Shown piece by piece: positions 35,783 to 44,521 of a DNA stretch of 64,000 bases. Each line of letters begins with the position of its first letter. Positions within the stretch are counted from its first letter, which is position 1. The DNA comes from Mucilaginibacter sp. (GTDB lineage: Bacteria; Bacteroidota; Bacteroidia; Sphingobacteriales; Sphingobacteriaceae): positions 17,434 to 81,433 of the forward strand of contig NZ_JAQBOF010000038.1 of NCBI RefSeq assembly GCF_028288185.1, written 5' to 3'. The notes under the pieces were generated by a model, which saw only the letters and a list, made by a program, of their open reading frames with translations, was not told where the DNA came from and searched no databases. The position numbers were made by a program, and so were the translations under genes.

Positions 35783-37540
35783 ATGAAAATACTACTATCA
35801 TATCTTAAAGAACACCGCCGTATTGTTGTTTTTGCCTTATTCCTGGCAGCGATGAACATTGGATTTTCTTTAATGGACCCTTATATATCAGGGCGTATAC
35901 TTGACACCGTTATCGGTCAAAGCGATAAACTTAATTTAAGCGCATACCTGGGTAGCGCGCTAAAACTGGTAGGCCTCGGCGTTGGCGTAGCCATGGTGTC
36001 TCGTATAGCAAAAAACTTCCAGGATTACTTTACCAATATCATTACCCAAAAAGTAGGCGCGAAAATGTATGCTGATGGGCTGAGACACTCATTGGAGTTG
36101 CCTTACCAGGTTTTTGAAGATCAGCGCAGCGGCGAAACATTGGGGATATTGCAAAAAGTGCGTACGGATAGTGAAGCATTTATTACCGCGTTTATAGGGA
36201 TATTATTTGTGAGTATAACAGGGATGAGCTTTGTTATTGTTTACTCATTATTTGTAAGCTACAAAGTTACCCTGGTGTACTTAGCTGCAATACCCATTAT
36301 TACGTTTGTAAGTACATCACTAAGTAAACGAATAAAGACAGTACAGAGAAGTATATTGTCTGAAACTACCGCGCTTGCGGGCTCTACTACAGAGTCATTA
36401 AGAAATATTGAACTGGTAAAAAGTCTTGGATTGGTAAAGCAGGAAATAAGCCGCTTAAATAGTACCACATACAAAATCCTTGGGCTAGAGCTTAAAAAAG
36501 TTAAATATGTACGCAGCATGAGCTTTGTGCAGGGGACTACGGTAAACTTTGTGCGTAGTGTAATGGTTGTGGTGCTTTTATTGCTTATCCATGATCATAC
36601 TATTACTGCGGGCCAATACCTTAGTTTGCTGTTTTATTCATTCTTTTTATTTAACCCTTTGCAAGAGTTGGGTAATGTTATTGTAGCATGGCGCGAGGCT
36701 CAGGTTTCGTTAGCTAATTTTGAGCGTATAACCAGCACACCTATTGATAAAAAGCCGGAAAAACCAGTCTTAGTAGAGAAAATAACCAAGCTAACTTTTG
36801 ATAATGTAACTTTTAAGCATTTAACCGCAAATCGTAACGCGCTTAATCATATCAGCTTTGAAACCAATACCGGTGAAACCATTGCTTTTGTCGGTCCGTC
36901 TGGTTCGGGTAAAACTACATTGGTTAAATTGCTGGTTGGTTTGTATCAGCCATTAGAAGGTGATATAACCTATAATGATATACCAAGTAAAGAAATAGAT
37001 CTAGATCAGCTACGCGAAAAAATCGGATTTGTAACCCAGGATACCCAACTATTTTCTGGTACTATACGAGAGAATTTATTATTCGTTCGCCCCAATGCTA
37101 CCGATGAGGAATGTTTGGATGTACTACAACGCGCCGCTTGTCAAACTTTAATGGCTCGCGCCAGCAATGGATTAAATACAGTAATTGGCGAGGGTGGTGT
37201 AAAAGTTTCGGGTGGCGAGAAGCAGCGTTTATCCATAGCACGCGCCTTATTGCGCAGACCAGATCTGCTGGTGTTTGATGAAGCAACATCGTCATTAGAC
37301 TCGTTAACCGAAGAGGAAATAACCGAAACTATTAAAGACGTATCAGAGTTTAATAATCACATAACCATTTTGATAGCGCACCGCTTATCAACCATTATGC
37401 ATGCCGATAGGGTGTATGTTTTGGAAAAAGGCAGGATCATCGAATCGGGCAAGCACAGCGAACTGTTAGATCAGAAAGGGTTATACTACGCCATGTGGAG
37501 ACAGCAAATTGGTGAGAAAGATACTGTGGAGGTGGATTAG
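35783..37540 (+). CDS. ABC exporter half-transporter (fused membrane and ATPase domains)
   Basis: Encodes 585 residues. Six transmembrane helices (about residues 15-305) belong to a type-1 ABC exporter fold, followed by an ATPase domain (about 340-570): Walker A GPSGSGKTTL, signature VSGGEKQRLSIARAL, Walker B LLVFDEATSSLD, and the switch His in IAHRLST. It would function as a homodimer exporting a lipid, peptide or drug. It has its own promoter-like box after the frr terminator. It lies close to the TolC/adaptor pair but is separated by frr, so pairing with them is only a possibility. It is convergent with the histidine kinase gene. Confidence 0.93.
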   Translation: MKILLSYLKEHRRIVVFALFLAAMNIGFSLMDPYISGRILDTVIGQSDKLNLSAYLGSALKLVGLGVGVAMVSRIAKNFQDYFTNIITQKVGAKMYADGLRHSLELPYQVFEDQRSGETLGILQKVRTDSEAFITAFIGILFVSITGMSFVIVYSLFVSYKVTLVYLAAIPIITFVSTSLSKRIKTVQRSILSETTALAGSTTESLRNIELVKSLGLVKQEISRLNSTTYKILGLELKKVKYVRSMSFVQGTTVNFVRSVMVVVLLLLIHDHTITAGQYLSLLFYSFFLFNPLQELGNVIVAWREAQVSLANFERITSTPIDKKPEKPVLVEKITKLTFDNVTFKHLTANRNALNHISFETNTGETIAFVGPSGSGKTTLVKLLVGLYQPLEGDITYNDIPSKEIDLDQLREKIGFVTQDTQLFSGTIRENLLFVRPNATDEECLDVLQRAACQTLMARASNGLNTVIGEGGVKVSGGEKQRLSIARALLRRPDLLVFDEATSSLDSLTEEEITETIKDVSEFNNHITILIAHRLSTIMHADRVYVLEKGRIIESGKHSELLDQKGLYYAMWRQQIGEKDTVEVD

Positions 37541-37615
37541 CTACCTGTGTTTATTAAGGCTAATGTTTAGCGAGCAAAAGTAAGATCCGATTCGAATTAC
37601 AATCATCATCTAAAA

Positions 37616-38833
37616 TCAATCCACCACCTTTACCAGGGGCATAGTAAAATAAAATTCAGAACCGGCACCATTGCTTTCAACACCTATGGTGCCGCCATGC
37701 TTTTTAATAATTTCTGCCGATATAAATAGCCCCAACCCTAAGCCGGAGAATTTGCGGGACGACTCATTAACCCGATAAAAGCGATCAAATATATGTTCTT
37801 GCTCATCAAGCGGAATCCCAATACCAAAATCCCGTACCGATACTTTTACTTCTTTGTTTGTTAACTCGCTTTTAACTACTACCTCCGAGGCATTAGGCGA
37901 GTACTTTATAGCATTCGACAAAAAATTACCAAGCACCTGTTCCAAACGGTTCCTTTCGCCACTGATAATTACACTACTGTTATTTTGAAGTACAATACGA
38001 TGTGTTAACGTTGTCATTTGTGTTTGCTCTACAATTTCCTCTATTAATGTGACTAAATTAATATCAGAAAATTGGTAAACCATTCTACCTGCTTGTATTT
38101 TGTTTACGTCAAGCAGGTCATCAACAAGGTCGGTTAGTTTCTTTATTTGCTTGTTAGCTTTATTAATAAAATCACCTGCACTTGATAGCGCTGTAGCCGG
38201 TACCATCTTTTGAAGTACTTGCAAATATGCTTTGAGTGTTGTAATTGGAGTTTTTAATTCGTGACTCGCCACATTCATAAACTCATCCTTTTTTTCCATC
38301 AGGTCCTCAATAGCTTTTTTATCTTTTTCCTTTTGGATAAGCGCATCTTTTAAATGTGTGCGCATTACATCAATTGTGGAAGCCAGTTTTTCAGCTTTGG
38401 CTACTGTCTTTTCTGCAAATGCAACTTTGGTTTTAACAGCGGAGTGTATTGACTCCTGGGTAAATAAGCTTATCAAAATTGGCGAAATTGTTTTCAGCGG
38501 AGCAACTTCGCCTGCTGATGGATTTCCTCCCAATAATATAATTATAGAATTTTCAGGCCCAGAAATGCCAATTGCCGGTAGTACCATTTGTTTTTCCGGA
38601 AAGGGTAATGAACCCGAATAGCAACCATCGTTCGGACAATTATTAATAAAAGACTGCCATGCGCAACCATCCGGCAAGGTTTGCGGAAACCCGGGGGCCG
38701 GCAATAGAACTCCAATCTCCTGGTCGATAATAAAAACAAAAAGATAACTACAGCCAAAGTATCCGGCTAAATTTTTAGCTGCCTCAAATCGATTGTCCCG
38801 GTCATTTAAGCCGGCAATCAGCTTTAGTAGCAT
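37616..38833 (-). CDS. Soluble sensor histidine kinase with a Cys-bearing N-terminal domain
   Basis: Encodes 405 residues from the ATG at 38833, which overlaps the stop of the FIST gene (TAATG); the frame is open upstream to 38866, but the overlap start is better. An N-terminal GAF-like alpha/beta region (about 1-125) includes cysteines C28, C57, C66 and C71. A helical coiled stretch (about 130-185) joins the HisKA domain, with H191 in NVASHELKTPITTLKAY. The ATPase domain has the N-box (NFLSNAIKYSPN), DFGIGIP and GLGLGLFISAEII. There are no transmembrane segments and no receiver domain, so the partner regulator is elsewhere. It is translationally coupled to the FIST protein, the probable signal input. 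Confidence 0.92.
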   Translation of the reverse strand: MLLKLIAGLNDRDNRFEAAKNLAGYFGCSYLFVFIIDQEIGVLLPAPGFPQTLPDGCAWQSFINNCPNDGCYSGSLPFPEKQMVLPAIGISGPENSIIILLGGNPSAGEVAPLKTISPILISLFTQESIHSAVKTKVAFAEKTVAKAEKLASTIDVMRTHLKDALIQKEKDKKAIEDLMEKKDEFMNVASHELKTPITTLKAYLQVLQKMVPATALSSAGDFINKANKQIKKLTDLVDDLLDVNKIQAGRMVYQFSDINLVTLIEEIVEQTQMTTLTHRIVLQNNSSVIISGERNRLEQVLGNFLSNAIKYSPNASEVVVKSELTNKEVKVSVRDFGIGIPLDEQEHIFDRFYRVNESSRKFSGLGLGLFISAEIIKKHGGTIGVESNGAGSEFYFTMPLVKVVD

Positions 38834-39999
38834 TACTCCGGAATTACACAAACTACCGCGGTGCAATTTTGAAATCCGCTAAATTGCCCGGTAACACGTG
38901 CTACCTGTCCATAAGTATTGCACCCGGCATAACTAACGCCGTTTAAGGTCTCGCTAACTTTATCAAGCTCGTAATTAAACTCCTTGCCCATCCTTAGCCT
39001 GGTGGCTACGCAATCAAAAAAAAGAGCGACATTGGGTTTATGATCGCCCAGCTGTTTAACGGCACCTATTGCTGCATTCATTGCAGCATTCTTAGAGCAG
39101 TCATTATCAGTCTCCATAAAGCTCACATATGTTCCAATGGGAATGTCGCTCGCCATTGTAATCGAACCATCGGGCAAAACGCTAAGCGGAACCCTTAATT
39201 TATAATCGTTACCTATTTCTATTCCCAATATATTGTGAAGGAAAAAAGGAATTGGATCTTCAGGAATAAATGTTTGCCCGGTAGTGGCTGCGTGCTCAAT
39301 AAATAATTCGACAGCGGGCCGTGCATTTAAGCTCACCAGTTTCATGCCATCGGTTTCTGTTACGCGCATCCGTGCGCCCACAGGTTTCCAGCCATGTGCA
39401 GCACCCACTCCAATAGGTTTATTTGACAAAATTTCTAACAATACAACAGCATCTGTATATGTTTCAGTGCCAAAAAAAACATGCGTTTTTTGAAAATTGG
39501 CGTTATCGCCGGCACCTCCGCCAAAAAACTGGTATTTACCCATCGTTTTTTCGGTAAGCAGTTCAATCATTTCGTCGGTGTAACCCGACAGGGCATCAGC
39601 AAATATCATTGCCGAATAATATTGGTATTGATACTCATGAACAGGTGACAGCACATTAAATAAATTCTCGGCCACCTTTTCCCGGTTTCCCTGTATCCCT
39701 TCTGCAACTCCTGCAGTAAATTTGAGCTCGTCAGAATATATAGCCACAGCACATGCAGAGTCTGTGCCAAAATCGCCGGATGTAAACTCGCCGGCGGAAG
39801 AGCTTCCTATCAGTATTTCCGGGTTGCAGGTTTCTTTTAACGCTTTTAAAAGCAAGCTATAATCATATACAGATGAAGCAAAAACTATTACCACATGCGG
39901 TTTATTGTCAGCTAATTTATCAATTATTTTTTGTCCGAGTTCGCGGCCAGCTAACAGGCCATCGCTTAAAACGGTAAATACTACTGCTGATTGGGTCAT
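38833..39999 (-). CDS. FIST-domain sensory protein (FIST_N plus FIST_C)
   Basis: Encodes 388 residues with no signal peptide, so it is cytosolic. The N-terminal FIST domain (about 25-220) shows DNKPHVVIVFAS, EILIGSSSAGEFTSG and FFGGGAGDNANFQKT. The FIST_C domain (about 225-375) shows IPFFLHNILGIEIGNDYKL, DIPIGTYVSFMETDND, and GVSYAGCNTYGQVARVTGQF. FIST proteins are ligand sensors; the characterised NosP group binds haem and nitric oxide and controls a neighbouring histidine kinase. The one-base stop/start overlap with a kinase gene here fits that arrangement, but haem binding is not demonstrated by sequence. The gene is the first in the pair, 191 bases from the divergently located neighbours. 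Confidence 0.88.
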   Translation of the reverse strand: MTQSAVVFTVLSDGLLAGRELGQKIIDKLADNKPHVVIVFASSVYDYSLLLKALKETCNPEILIGSSSAGEFTSGDFGTDSACAVAIYSDELKFTAGVAEGIQGNREKVAENLFNVLSPVHEYQYQYYSAMIFADALSGYTDEMIELLTEKTMGKYQFFGGGAGDNANFQKTHVFFGTETYTDAVVLLEILSNKPIGVGAAHGWKPVGARMRVTETDGMKLVSLNARPAVELFIEHAATTGQTFIPEDPIPFFLHNILGIEIGNDYKLRVPLSVLPDGSITMASDIPIGTYVSFMETDNDCSKNAAMNAAIGAVKQLGDHKPNVALFFDCVATRLRMGKEFNYELDKVSETLNGVSYAGCNTYGQVARVTGQFSGFQNCTAVVCVIPE

Positions 40000-40190
40000 A
40001 AAGGAAATTTAGACTATTGAGTCGTAATACTATAATCAACAAACTGATGAAAAGTTTTATATTTTAAGCATTAACAGATCCAGTTGGCCTAAGTGACCGT
40101 AAATAATGAAATTCCTTTATAGCTTAGATTGAATTTCGACGGGGTTGAAGGGTTCCCGCTGTTTTTCAGATAACAGGGCGATTAAGTTTT

Positions 40191-41489
40191 TTATACAGCT
40201 ATCTCCTTTTTAACTTCGGGCGCTGATATCTGGTTTAATGATAACGGTATCAGCTTTTTAGTTTTAAAGTAAGTGATGCTTACAATAAGTAAAGTCATAC
40301 TACCGCCAAACAGTACAGACGGTACCGTACCTAATAGCTTTGCCGCTGTACCCGACTCAAAAGCACCAATCTCATTAGATGAACCGATAAACATTTGATT
40401 TACTGCTGATACTCGTCCGCGCATACTATCAGGCGTTAGTATCTGCATAATGGTGCCGCGTATCAATACACTAATGCTGTCGAATCCACCCTCGGTAAAT
40501 AAAAATAAAAGCGACAGGTAGAAATTATGGGATAAAGCAAAGCAGATGATGGATAAGCCAAAGCCGGTTACCGCTATCAATAAATTGCGCCACGGTTTAC
40601 CCATAGGCGATATACGCGCCATAGCCAGCATAACCAGTACCGCGCCTAATGATGAAGTGGCGCGCATTATACCTAAGCCTTGCGGACCTACATGCAATAT
40701 CTCGTTAGCAAATACCGGCAGCAATGCTACCGCGCCGCCAAAAAATACCGAGAACAGGTCTAAACTCATAGCGCCTATCATCATTTTGTTGTGGAATACA
40801 AAGTGTATGCCCTCTGATAAGCTTTCCCAAATACTTTCTTTGGGGACATATACCGGCGGATATCTTTTCAGGAAAAACACGCAAACCAGCGCCACTATCA
40901 GGAATATAATGATAACACTAAAAGTTGCCGTTATACCATAAAAGCCATATATCAACCCTCCAAACAATGGCCCCAAAATAGAGGCTATTTGCCAGCTTGA
41001 GCTGTTCCAACTGCTGGAGTTGGGGTAGACTTCTTTCGGTACACTATGTGCCATAATGGTAAAAGCAGCCGGGTTATAAAACGCGCGTGCTACACCATTG
41101 CAAAAAACCATTACGTATAATATAGGAATGATCCATCCGACATGAATATAGGCTTCCATACTTTTTAGGGTGATGGTAAACATTACGATGGAGGAGAACA
41201 ATACCGCGAAGAACACAAATAACAGCATCTTCTTTTTCTCGGATTTATCGGCAATGTACCCCCCATACAAAGCAATACCTATTGATGGTATAGCTTCGGC
41301 CAGGCCTATCAGACCCAAAGCAAATGCACTTTTGGTTAACTGATAAACATAAAAGCCTAAAATAACGGCCTGCATTTGGTAAGCAAACGTGAAGAAAAAC
41401 TTCATGCCCAGGTATGAGCGGAAATCTTTATAACGTAAGGCTATAAAAGAATCATTTTTAGGTAAAGGTTGACTATCCGTATCTGCCAT
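40191..41489 (-). CDS. Major facilitator superfamily transporter (enterobactin-exporter-like)
   Basis: Encodes 432 residues with 10-12 transmembrane helices. The N-terminal RYKDFRSYLGMKFFFTFAYQMQ and the loop GLIGLAEAIPSIGIALYGGYIADKSEKKK with the MFS GG(Y)IADK signature, followed later by SMRGRVSAVNQMFIG, place it in the MFS_3 group (EntS and related drug or siderophore exporters). The first helix is preceded by a long polar cytosolic segment. No siderophore genes are nearby, so the substrate is unknown. A 231-base gap with a long inverted repeat separates it from recG upstream on the same strand. Confidence 0.9.
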   Translation of the reverse strand: MADTDSQPLPKNDSFIALRYKDFRSYLGMKFFFTFAYQMQAVILGFYVYQLTKSAFALGLIGLAEAIPSIGIALYGGYIADKSEKKKMLLFVFFAVLFSSIVMFTITLKSMEAYIHVGWIIPILYVMVFCNGVARAFYNPAAFTIMAHSVPKEVYPNSSSWNSSSWQIASILGPLFGGLIYGFYGITATFSVIIIFLIVALVCVFFLKRYPPVYVPKESIWESLSEGIHFVFHNKMMIGAMSLDLFSVFFGGAVALLPVFANEILHVGPQGLGIMRATSSLGAVLVMLAMARISPMGKPWRNLLIAVTGFGLSIICFALSHNFYLSLLFLFTEGGFDSISVLIRGTIMQILTPDSMRGRVSAVNQMFIGSSNEIGAFESGTAAKLLGTVPSVLFGGSMTLLIVSITYFKTKKLIPLSLNQISAPEVKKEIAV

Positions 41490-41566
41490 TAAACAAAATT
41501 ACAATTCAGAAATTAAGATTGAAGATTATTTGAAATAAATACTAGCGGATGACTTAAAATGCGCGC

Positions 41567-41715
41567 CGGTTACTCACCCGGTCTTTGCTTCGCTCGACCA
41601 CCCACTCTTCGCCTTTGGCGGAAAGAGGGTTATAATATTCATTGATTAATCAGCCCTCTTTCCCGCTTGCGGAAGAGAGGGCCGGCAAGCGAAGCGATGT
41701 CGGGGTGAGTAACCG
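41567..41715. repeat. 149-bp inverted-repeat element next to recG
   Basis: Perfect 13-base terminal inverted repeats, CGGTTACTCACCC (41567-41579) and GGGTGAGTAACCG (41703-41715). Inward, the arms remain paired with few gaps for about 50 bases (shared words GCTTCGCT and GGAAAGAGGG in mirror orientation), with an AT-rich centre. It has no open frame, so it is like a MITE or a large intergenic palindrome, and it could act as a terminator for recG. A related fragment is at 48661-48712. Confidence 0.75.
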
Positions 41716-41720
41716 CAGAC

Positions 41721-43829
41721 TCAAGATATCTTATCCCAACTCAACCCCGCGTTCTTAACCTGGAAAGCTAAATTCAATATTTGATTTTCGGGTGCTACCA
41801 ATTGTGGGTCTACCGCGAAAATATCTTCCACACACTTACGGGCTTGCATTAACAAATCCTGGTCGGTGGTAAGGTCGGCAACTTTTAGGTCGAGCAGGCC
41901 GCTTTGTTGGGTGCCTTCAATATTGCCCGGGCCGCGTAGTTGCAGGTCGGTTTCGGCAATTTCAAAGCCATTATTGGTTTTAACCATTGTGTTTAGGCGT
42001 ATACGACCCTCATGGCTTAACTTATCCTTACTCATTAATATACAATAGGATTGCTCGGCCCCGCGCCCCACACGGCCCCGTAGCTGGTGTAATTGCGATA
42101 AGCCAAACCGTTCCGCATTCTCAACGATCATTACTGATGCGTTTGGCACATTTACGCCAACTTCAATTACGGTGGTGGCAACCATTATTTGCGTTTCGCC
42201 TTTAACAAAGCGCTGCATTTCAAATTCTTTTTCGGCAGCTTTAATTTTACCATATACTACGCTCAACCTATAATCGGGCAGCGGGAACTCACGTGATATA
42301 ATATCAAACCCATCCATCAAATTTTTAAGGTCCAGTTTTTCGCTTTCTTGTATCAGCGGATATACAATATAAATCTGGCGGCCTTTGGCTATCTCCTCCT
42401 TCATAAAACCAAACATGCGCAAGCGGCTGTTCTCATAAAAATGGACTGTTTTTATAGGTTTGCGCCCTGCCGGTAATTCATCAATTATTGATATATCCAG
42501 ATCGCCATATAAAGTCATGGCCAGTGTACGCGGAATCGGGGTAGCCGTCATCACTAATATGTGCGGCGGTACAATATTTTTGCGCCAAAGCTTGGCGCGT
42601 TGCTCGACACCAAAGCGATGCTGTTCATCAATAACCACCATGCCCAGATTTTTATACTGTACTTTATCCTCGATAAGGGCATGAGTGCCTATTAATATTT
42701 TAAGCTCGCCGTTCTCCAGTTTTTCGTGTAGTATTTTCCTGCCCTTGGGTTTGGTTGATCCGGTTAGCAGGGCAACCTCAACAAAATCATCGCCCACTAA
42801 ACTTTTTATGGTTTGGTAATGTTGGTTAGCCAATATTTCGGTAGGTGCCATAATGCAGGTCTGGAAGCCATTATCAATAGCTATCAGCATGCTCATTAAG
42901 GCCACAACAGTTTTACCGCTGCCTACATCGCCCTGTAACAAACGATTCATTTGTACGCCACGCTGAGTGTCCTGTCGTATCTCTTTTAAAACTTTTTTTT
43001 GCGAATTGGTTAGCTCGAACGGCAGCTTGTTATGATAAAACTCATTAAAGTAAGGGCCAACCTTATCAAATATATTTCCCTTAAACTTTTGTATGCGCAG
43101 TAATTTGTTCTTTAATAGTTTCAATTGTAAAAGGAAAAGTTCTTCAAATTTAAGGCGATGCCTGGCTTCAGCCAGTTTTTCGGCATCCTCGGGGAAATGT
43201 ATATTACGATAAGCATCAGCTCTGCCCATCAGCTTAAATTGGTTTATAATATAGAGCGGTAAGTTTTCATGAATATCTTTAGCATGTTGCTCTAACAAGC
43301 CGGCTATCAACTTTTGTAAGCCTTTGCTATCTAATGTAAATGCTTTAAGTTTTTCGGTCGAGCTGTATACGGGTTGCAAGGTCATATTGCCTTTGCGTTG
43401 CAATACTTCGGGCGAATAAAGATCAAATTCCGGGTGCGACATTTGCGCTTTACCATTAAATGATCCCGGCTTGCCAAACAAGATATAAGCTTTACCTGGT
43501 ATCAGGTTCTTCTCGGCCCATTTAATACCCTGAAACCATACCAGTTCCATTATGCCTGTTTCGTCCTGCACCTGGGCTACCAGGCGTTTGGTATGTTTTT
43601 CGCCCAGTAGTTCTTTATGGGTTAGGCGCGCAATAACCTGCACATAGGGCAGGTCCTGCTGGATCTCTTTTATCTTATAAAAACGGGTACGGTCAATATG
43701 CCTGAACGGGAAATGCTGTAGCAGGTCCTCGAAGGTTTTGATAGCCAGTTCTTTTTTAAGCACATCGGCTCTGGCGGTGCCAACGCCTTTTAAATACTCA
43801 ATAGGAGTTTGAAATGGCTGACCGTTCAA
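41721..43829 (-). CDS. recG: ATP-dependent DNA helicase RecG
   Basis: Encodes 702 residues. Branch-migration helicase that regresses stalled forks and processes recombination intermediates. The N-terminal wedge domain (about 1-260; YLKGVGTARADVLKKEL) precedes two RecA-like domains with Walker A GDVGSGKTVVA, DEQHRFGVEQR (DEXH motif), MTATPIPRTLAM, VATTVIEVGVNVPNASVM and QLHQLRGRVGRG. All are standard. It starts at TTG: an in-frame TAA lies three codons upstream and no other start fits. It lies nine bases downstream of ridA and is probably co-transcribed. The 149-bp inverted-repeat element follows it. Confidence 0.97.
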   Translation of the reverse strand: MNGQPFQTPIEYLKGVGTARADVLKKELAIKTFEDLLQHFPFRHIDRTRFYKIKEIQQDLPYVQVIARLTHKELLGEKHTKRLVAQVQDETGIMELVWFQGIKWAEKNLIPGKAYILFGKPGSFNGKAQMSHPEFDLYSPEVLQRKGNMTLQPVYSSTEKLKAFTLDSKGLQKLIAGLLEQHAKDIHENLPLYIINQFKLMGRADAYRNIHFPEDAEKLAEARHRLKFEELFLLQLKLLKNKLLRIQKFKGNIFDKVGPYFNEFYHNKLPFELTNSQKKVLKEIRQDTQRGVQMNRLLQGDVGSGKTVVALMSMLIAIDNGFQTCIMAPTEILANQHYQTIKSLVGDDFVEVALLTGSTKPKGRKILHEKLENGELKILIGTHALIEDKVQYKNLGMVVIDEQHRFGVEQRAKLWRKNIVPPHILVMTATPIPRTLAMTLYGDLDISIIDELPAGRKPIKTVHFYENSRLRMFGFMKEEIAKGRQIYIVYPLIQESEKLDLKNLMDGFDIISREFPLPDYRLSVVYGKIKAAEKEFEMQRFVKGETQIMVATTVIEVGVNVPNASVMIVENAERFGLSQLHQLRGRVGRGAEQSYCILMSKDKLSHEGRIRLNTMVKTNNGFEIAETDLQLRGPGNIEGTQQSGLLDLKVADLTTDQDLLMQARKCVEDIFAVDPQLVAPENQILNLAFQVKNAGLSWDKIS

Positions 43830-43838
43830 GGCGTGTTA

Positions 43839-44219
43839 TCAGGCTTTAACTGCTATTACAGAAATTTCAACACTTACACCTTTTGGCAAGGCAGATACCT
43901 GTACCGTTTCGCGAGCCGGGAAATTATCTTCGAAGTATGAACCGTAAACATCATTTACCTCGGCAAAATCGGCCATGCTGGTTAAAAATATAGTGCTTTT
44001 TACAATATGTGTAAAATCGGCTTTAGCCTGGTTTAAAATGGCGCCAATGTTTTCCATTACCAAATGGGTAGCCGCAGTAATGTTATCAGTAACTAATTCG
44101 CCGGTAAAAGGATGTAAAGGTATTTGCCCTGATACAAAAATGGTGTTGCCGGCTTGTATAGCCTGGTTGTATGGGCCAATAGGTGTAGGAGCATCGGCAG
44201 TATTAATTACTTTTTTCAT
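43839..44219 (-). CDS. RidA-family reactive imine/enamine deaminase
   Basis: Encodes 126 residues. RidA hydrolyses reactive 2-aminoacrylate and related imines formed by pyridoxal enzymes, protecting the cell. Typical sequence: APTPIGPYNQAIQAGNTIFVSGQIPL at the start, THLVMENIGAILNQA, and FPARETVQVSALPKGVSVEISVIA at the end, which includes the substrate-binding Arg. It is a trimeric cytosolic protein of normal length. It is nine bases upstream of recG and follows a 49-residue microprotein by 44 bases, so a three-gene unit is possible. Confidence 0.95.
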   Translation of the reverse strand: MKKVINTADAPTPIGPYNQAIQAGNTIFVSGQIPLHPFTGELVTDNITAATHLVMENIGAILNQAKADFTHIVKSTIFLTSMADFAEVNDVYGSYFEDNFPARETVQVSALPKGVSVEISVIAVKA

Positions 44220-44263
44220 TTTATTATAGCTTGAGTTTTATTGTGATTGTATTGATTAGACTA

Positions 44264-44413
44264 TTAGCCTGTTTTTTTTAAGATGAACCATTGTATCAGT
44301 TTCCAGATTATTCCCAGCAGGAACATGGTGATAGCAATAGCATTTATTGCATGCATCACCTTTAAATTAAAGCTGGTTGGCCTGTTGGGATCTTTTTTTC
44401 GGAAAAAGTACAT
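44264..44413 (-). CDS. 49-residue membrane microprotein (DUF6728-like)
   Basis: Encodes 49 residues, beginning MYFFRKKDPNRPTSFNL and then, at about 22-44, a hydrophobic helix with AINAIAITMFLLGIIW. The basic, proline-containing front end and single membrane helix put the N-terminus inside. From memory the pattern KKDPNRPTNFNL belongs to a very small Bacteroidota family, DUF6728; I could not check this. The frame is clean from ATG at 44413 to TAA at 44264. A TAAATTTG box sits only four bases upstream of the ATG, which suggests a leaderless or nearly leaderless mRNA. It lies between the OmpA terminator and ridA on the same strand. Its function is unknown. Confidence 0.72.
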   Translation of the reverse strand: MYFFRKKDPNRPTSFNLKVMHAINAIAITMFLLGIIWKLIQWFILKKTG

Positions 44414-44417
44414 AATA

Positions 44418-44425
44418 CAAATTTA
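44418..44425 (-). promoter_or_regulatory. -7 box for the microprotein gene
   Basis: TAAATTTG on the minus strand matches TAnnTTTG exactly. It ends four bases before the ATG at 44413. No matching -33 TTTG is found at 17-23 bases, so the call is tentative. Confidence 0.4.
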
Positions 44426-44467
44426 CTTAAAATTTTGCTTCCGGAATGTATGTACAAATATATCAAC

Positions 44468-44497
44468 AAAAAAGGCTCTCCAAAATTGGAGAGCCTT
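44468..44497 (-). terminator. Terminator after the OmpA gene
   Basis: A perfect 11-bp stem AAGGCTCTCCA / TGGAGAGCCTT with loop AAAT, at 44472-44497; on the minus strand it is followed by a run of six T. It lies 25 bases past the stop of the OmpA-family gene. Confidence 0.88.
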
Positions 44498-44521
44498 ATA
44501 TTGTTTAAACTGAATCAAAAA

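Noticed and set aside
44283..44513. A 76-codon frame on the plus strand
   Set aside because: It is opposite the 49-residue microprotein and crosses the OmpA terminator; its composition is not protein-like.
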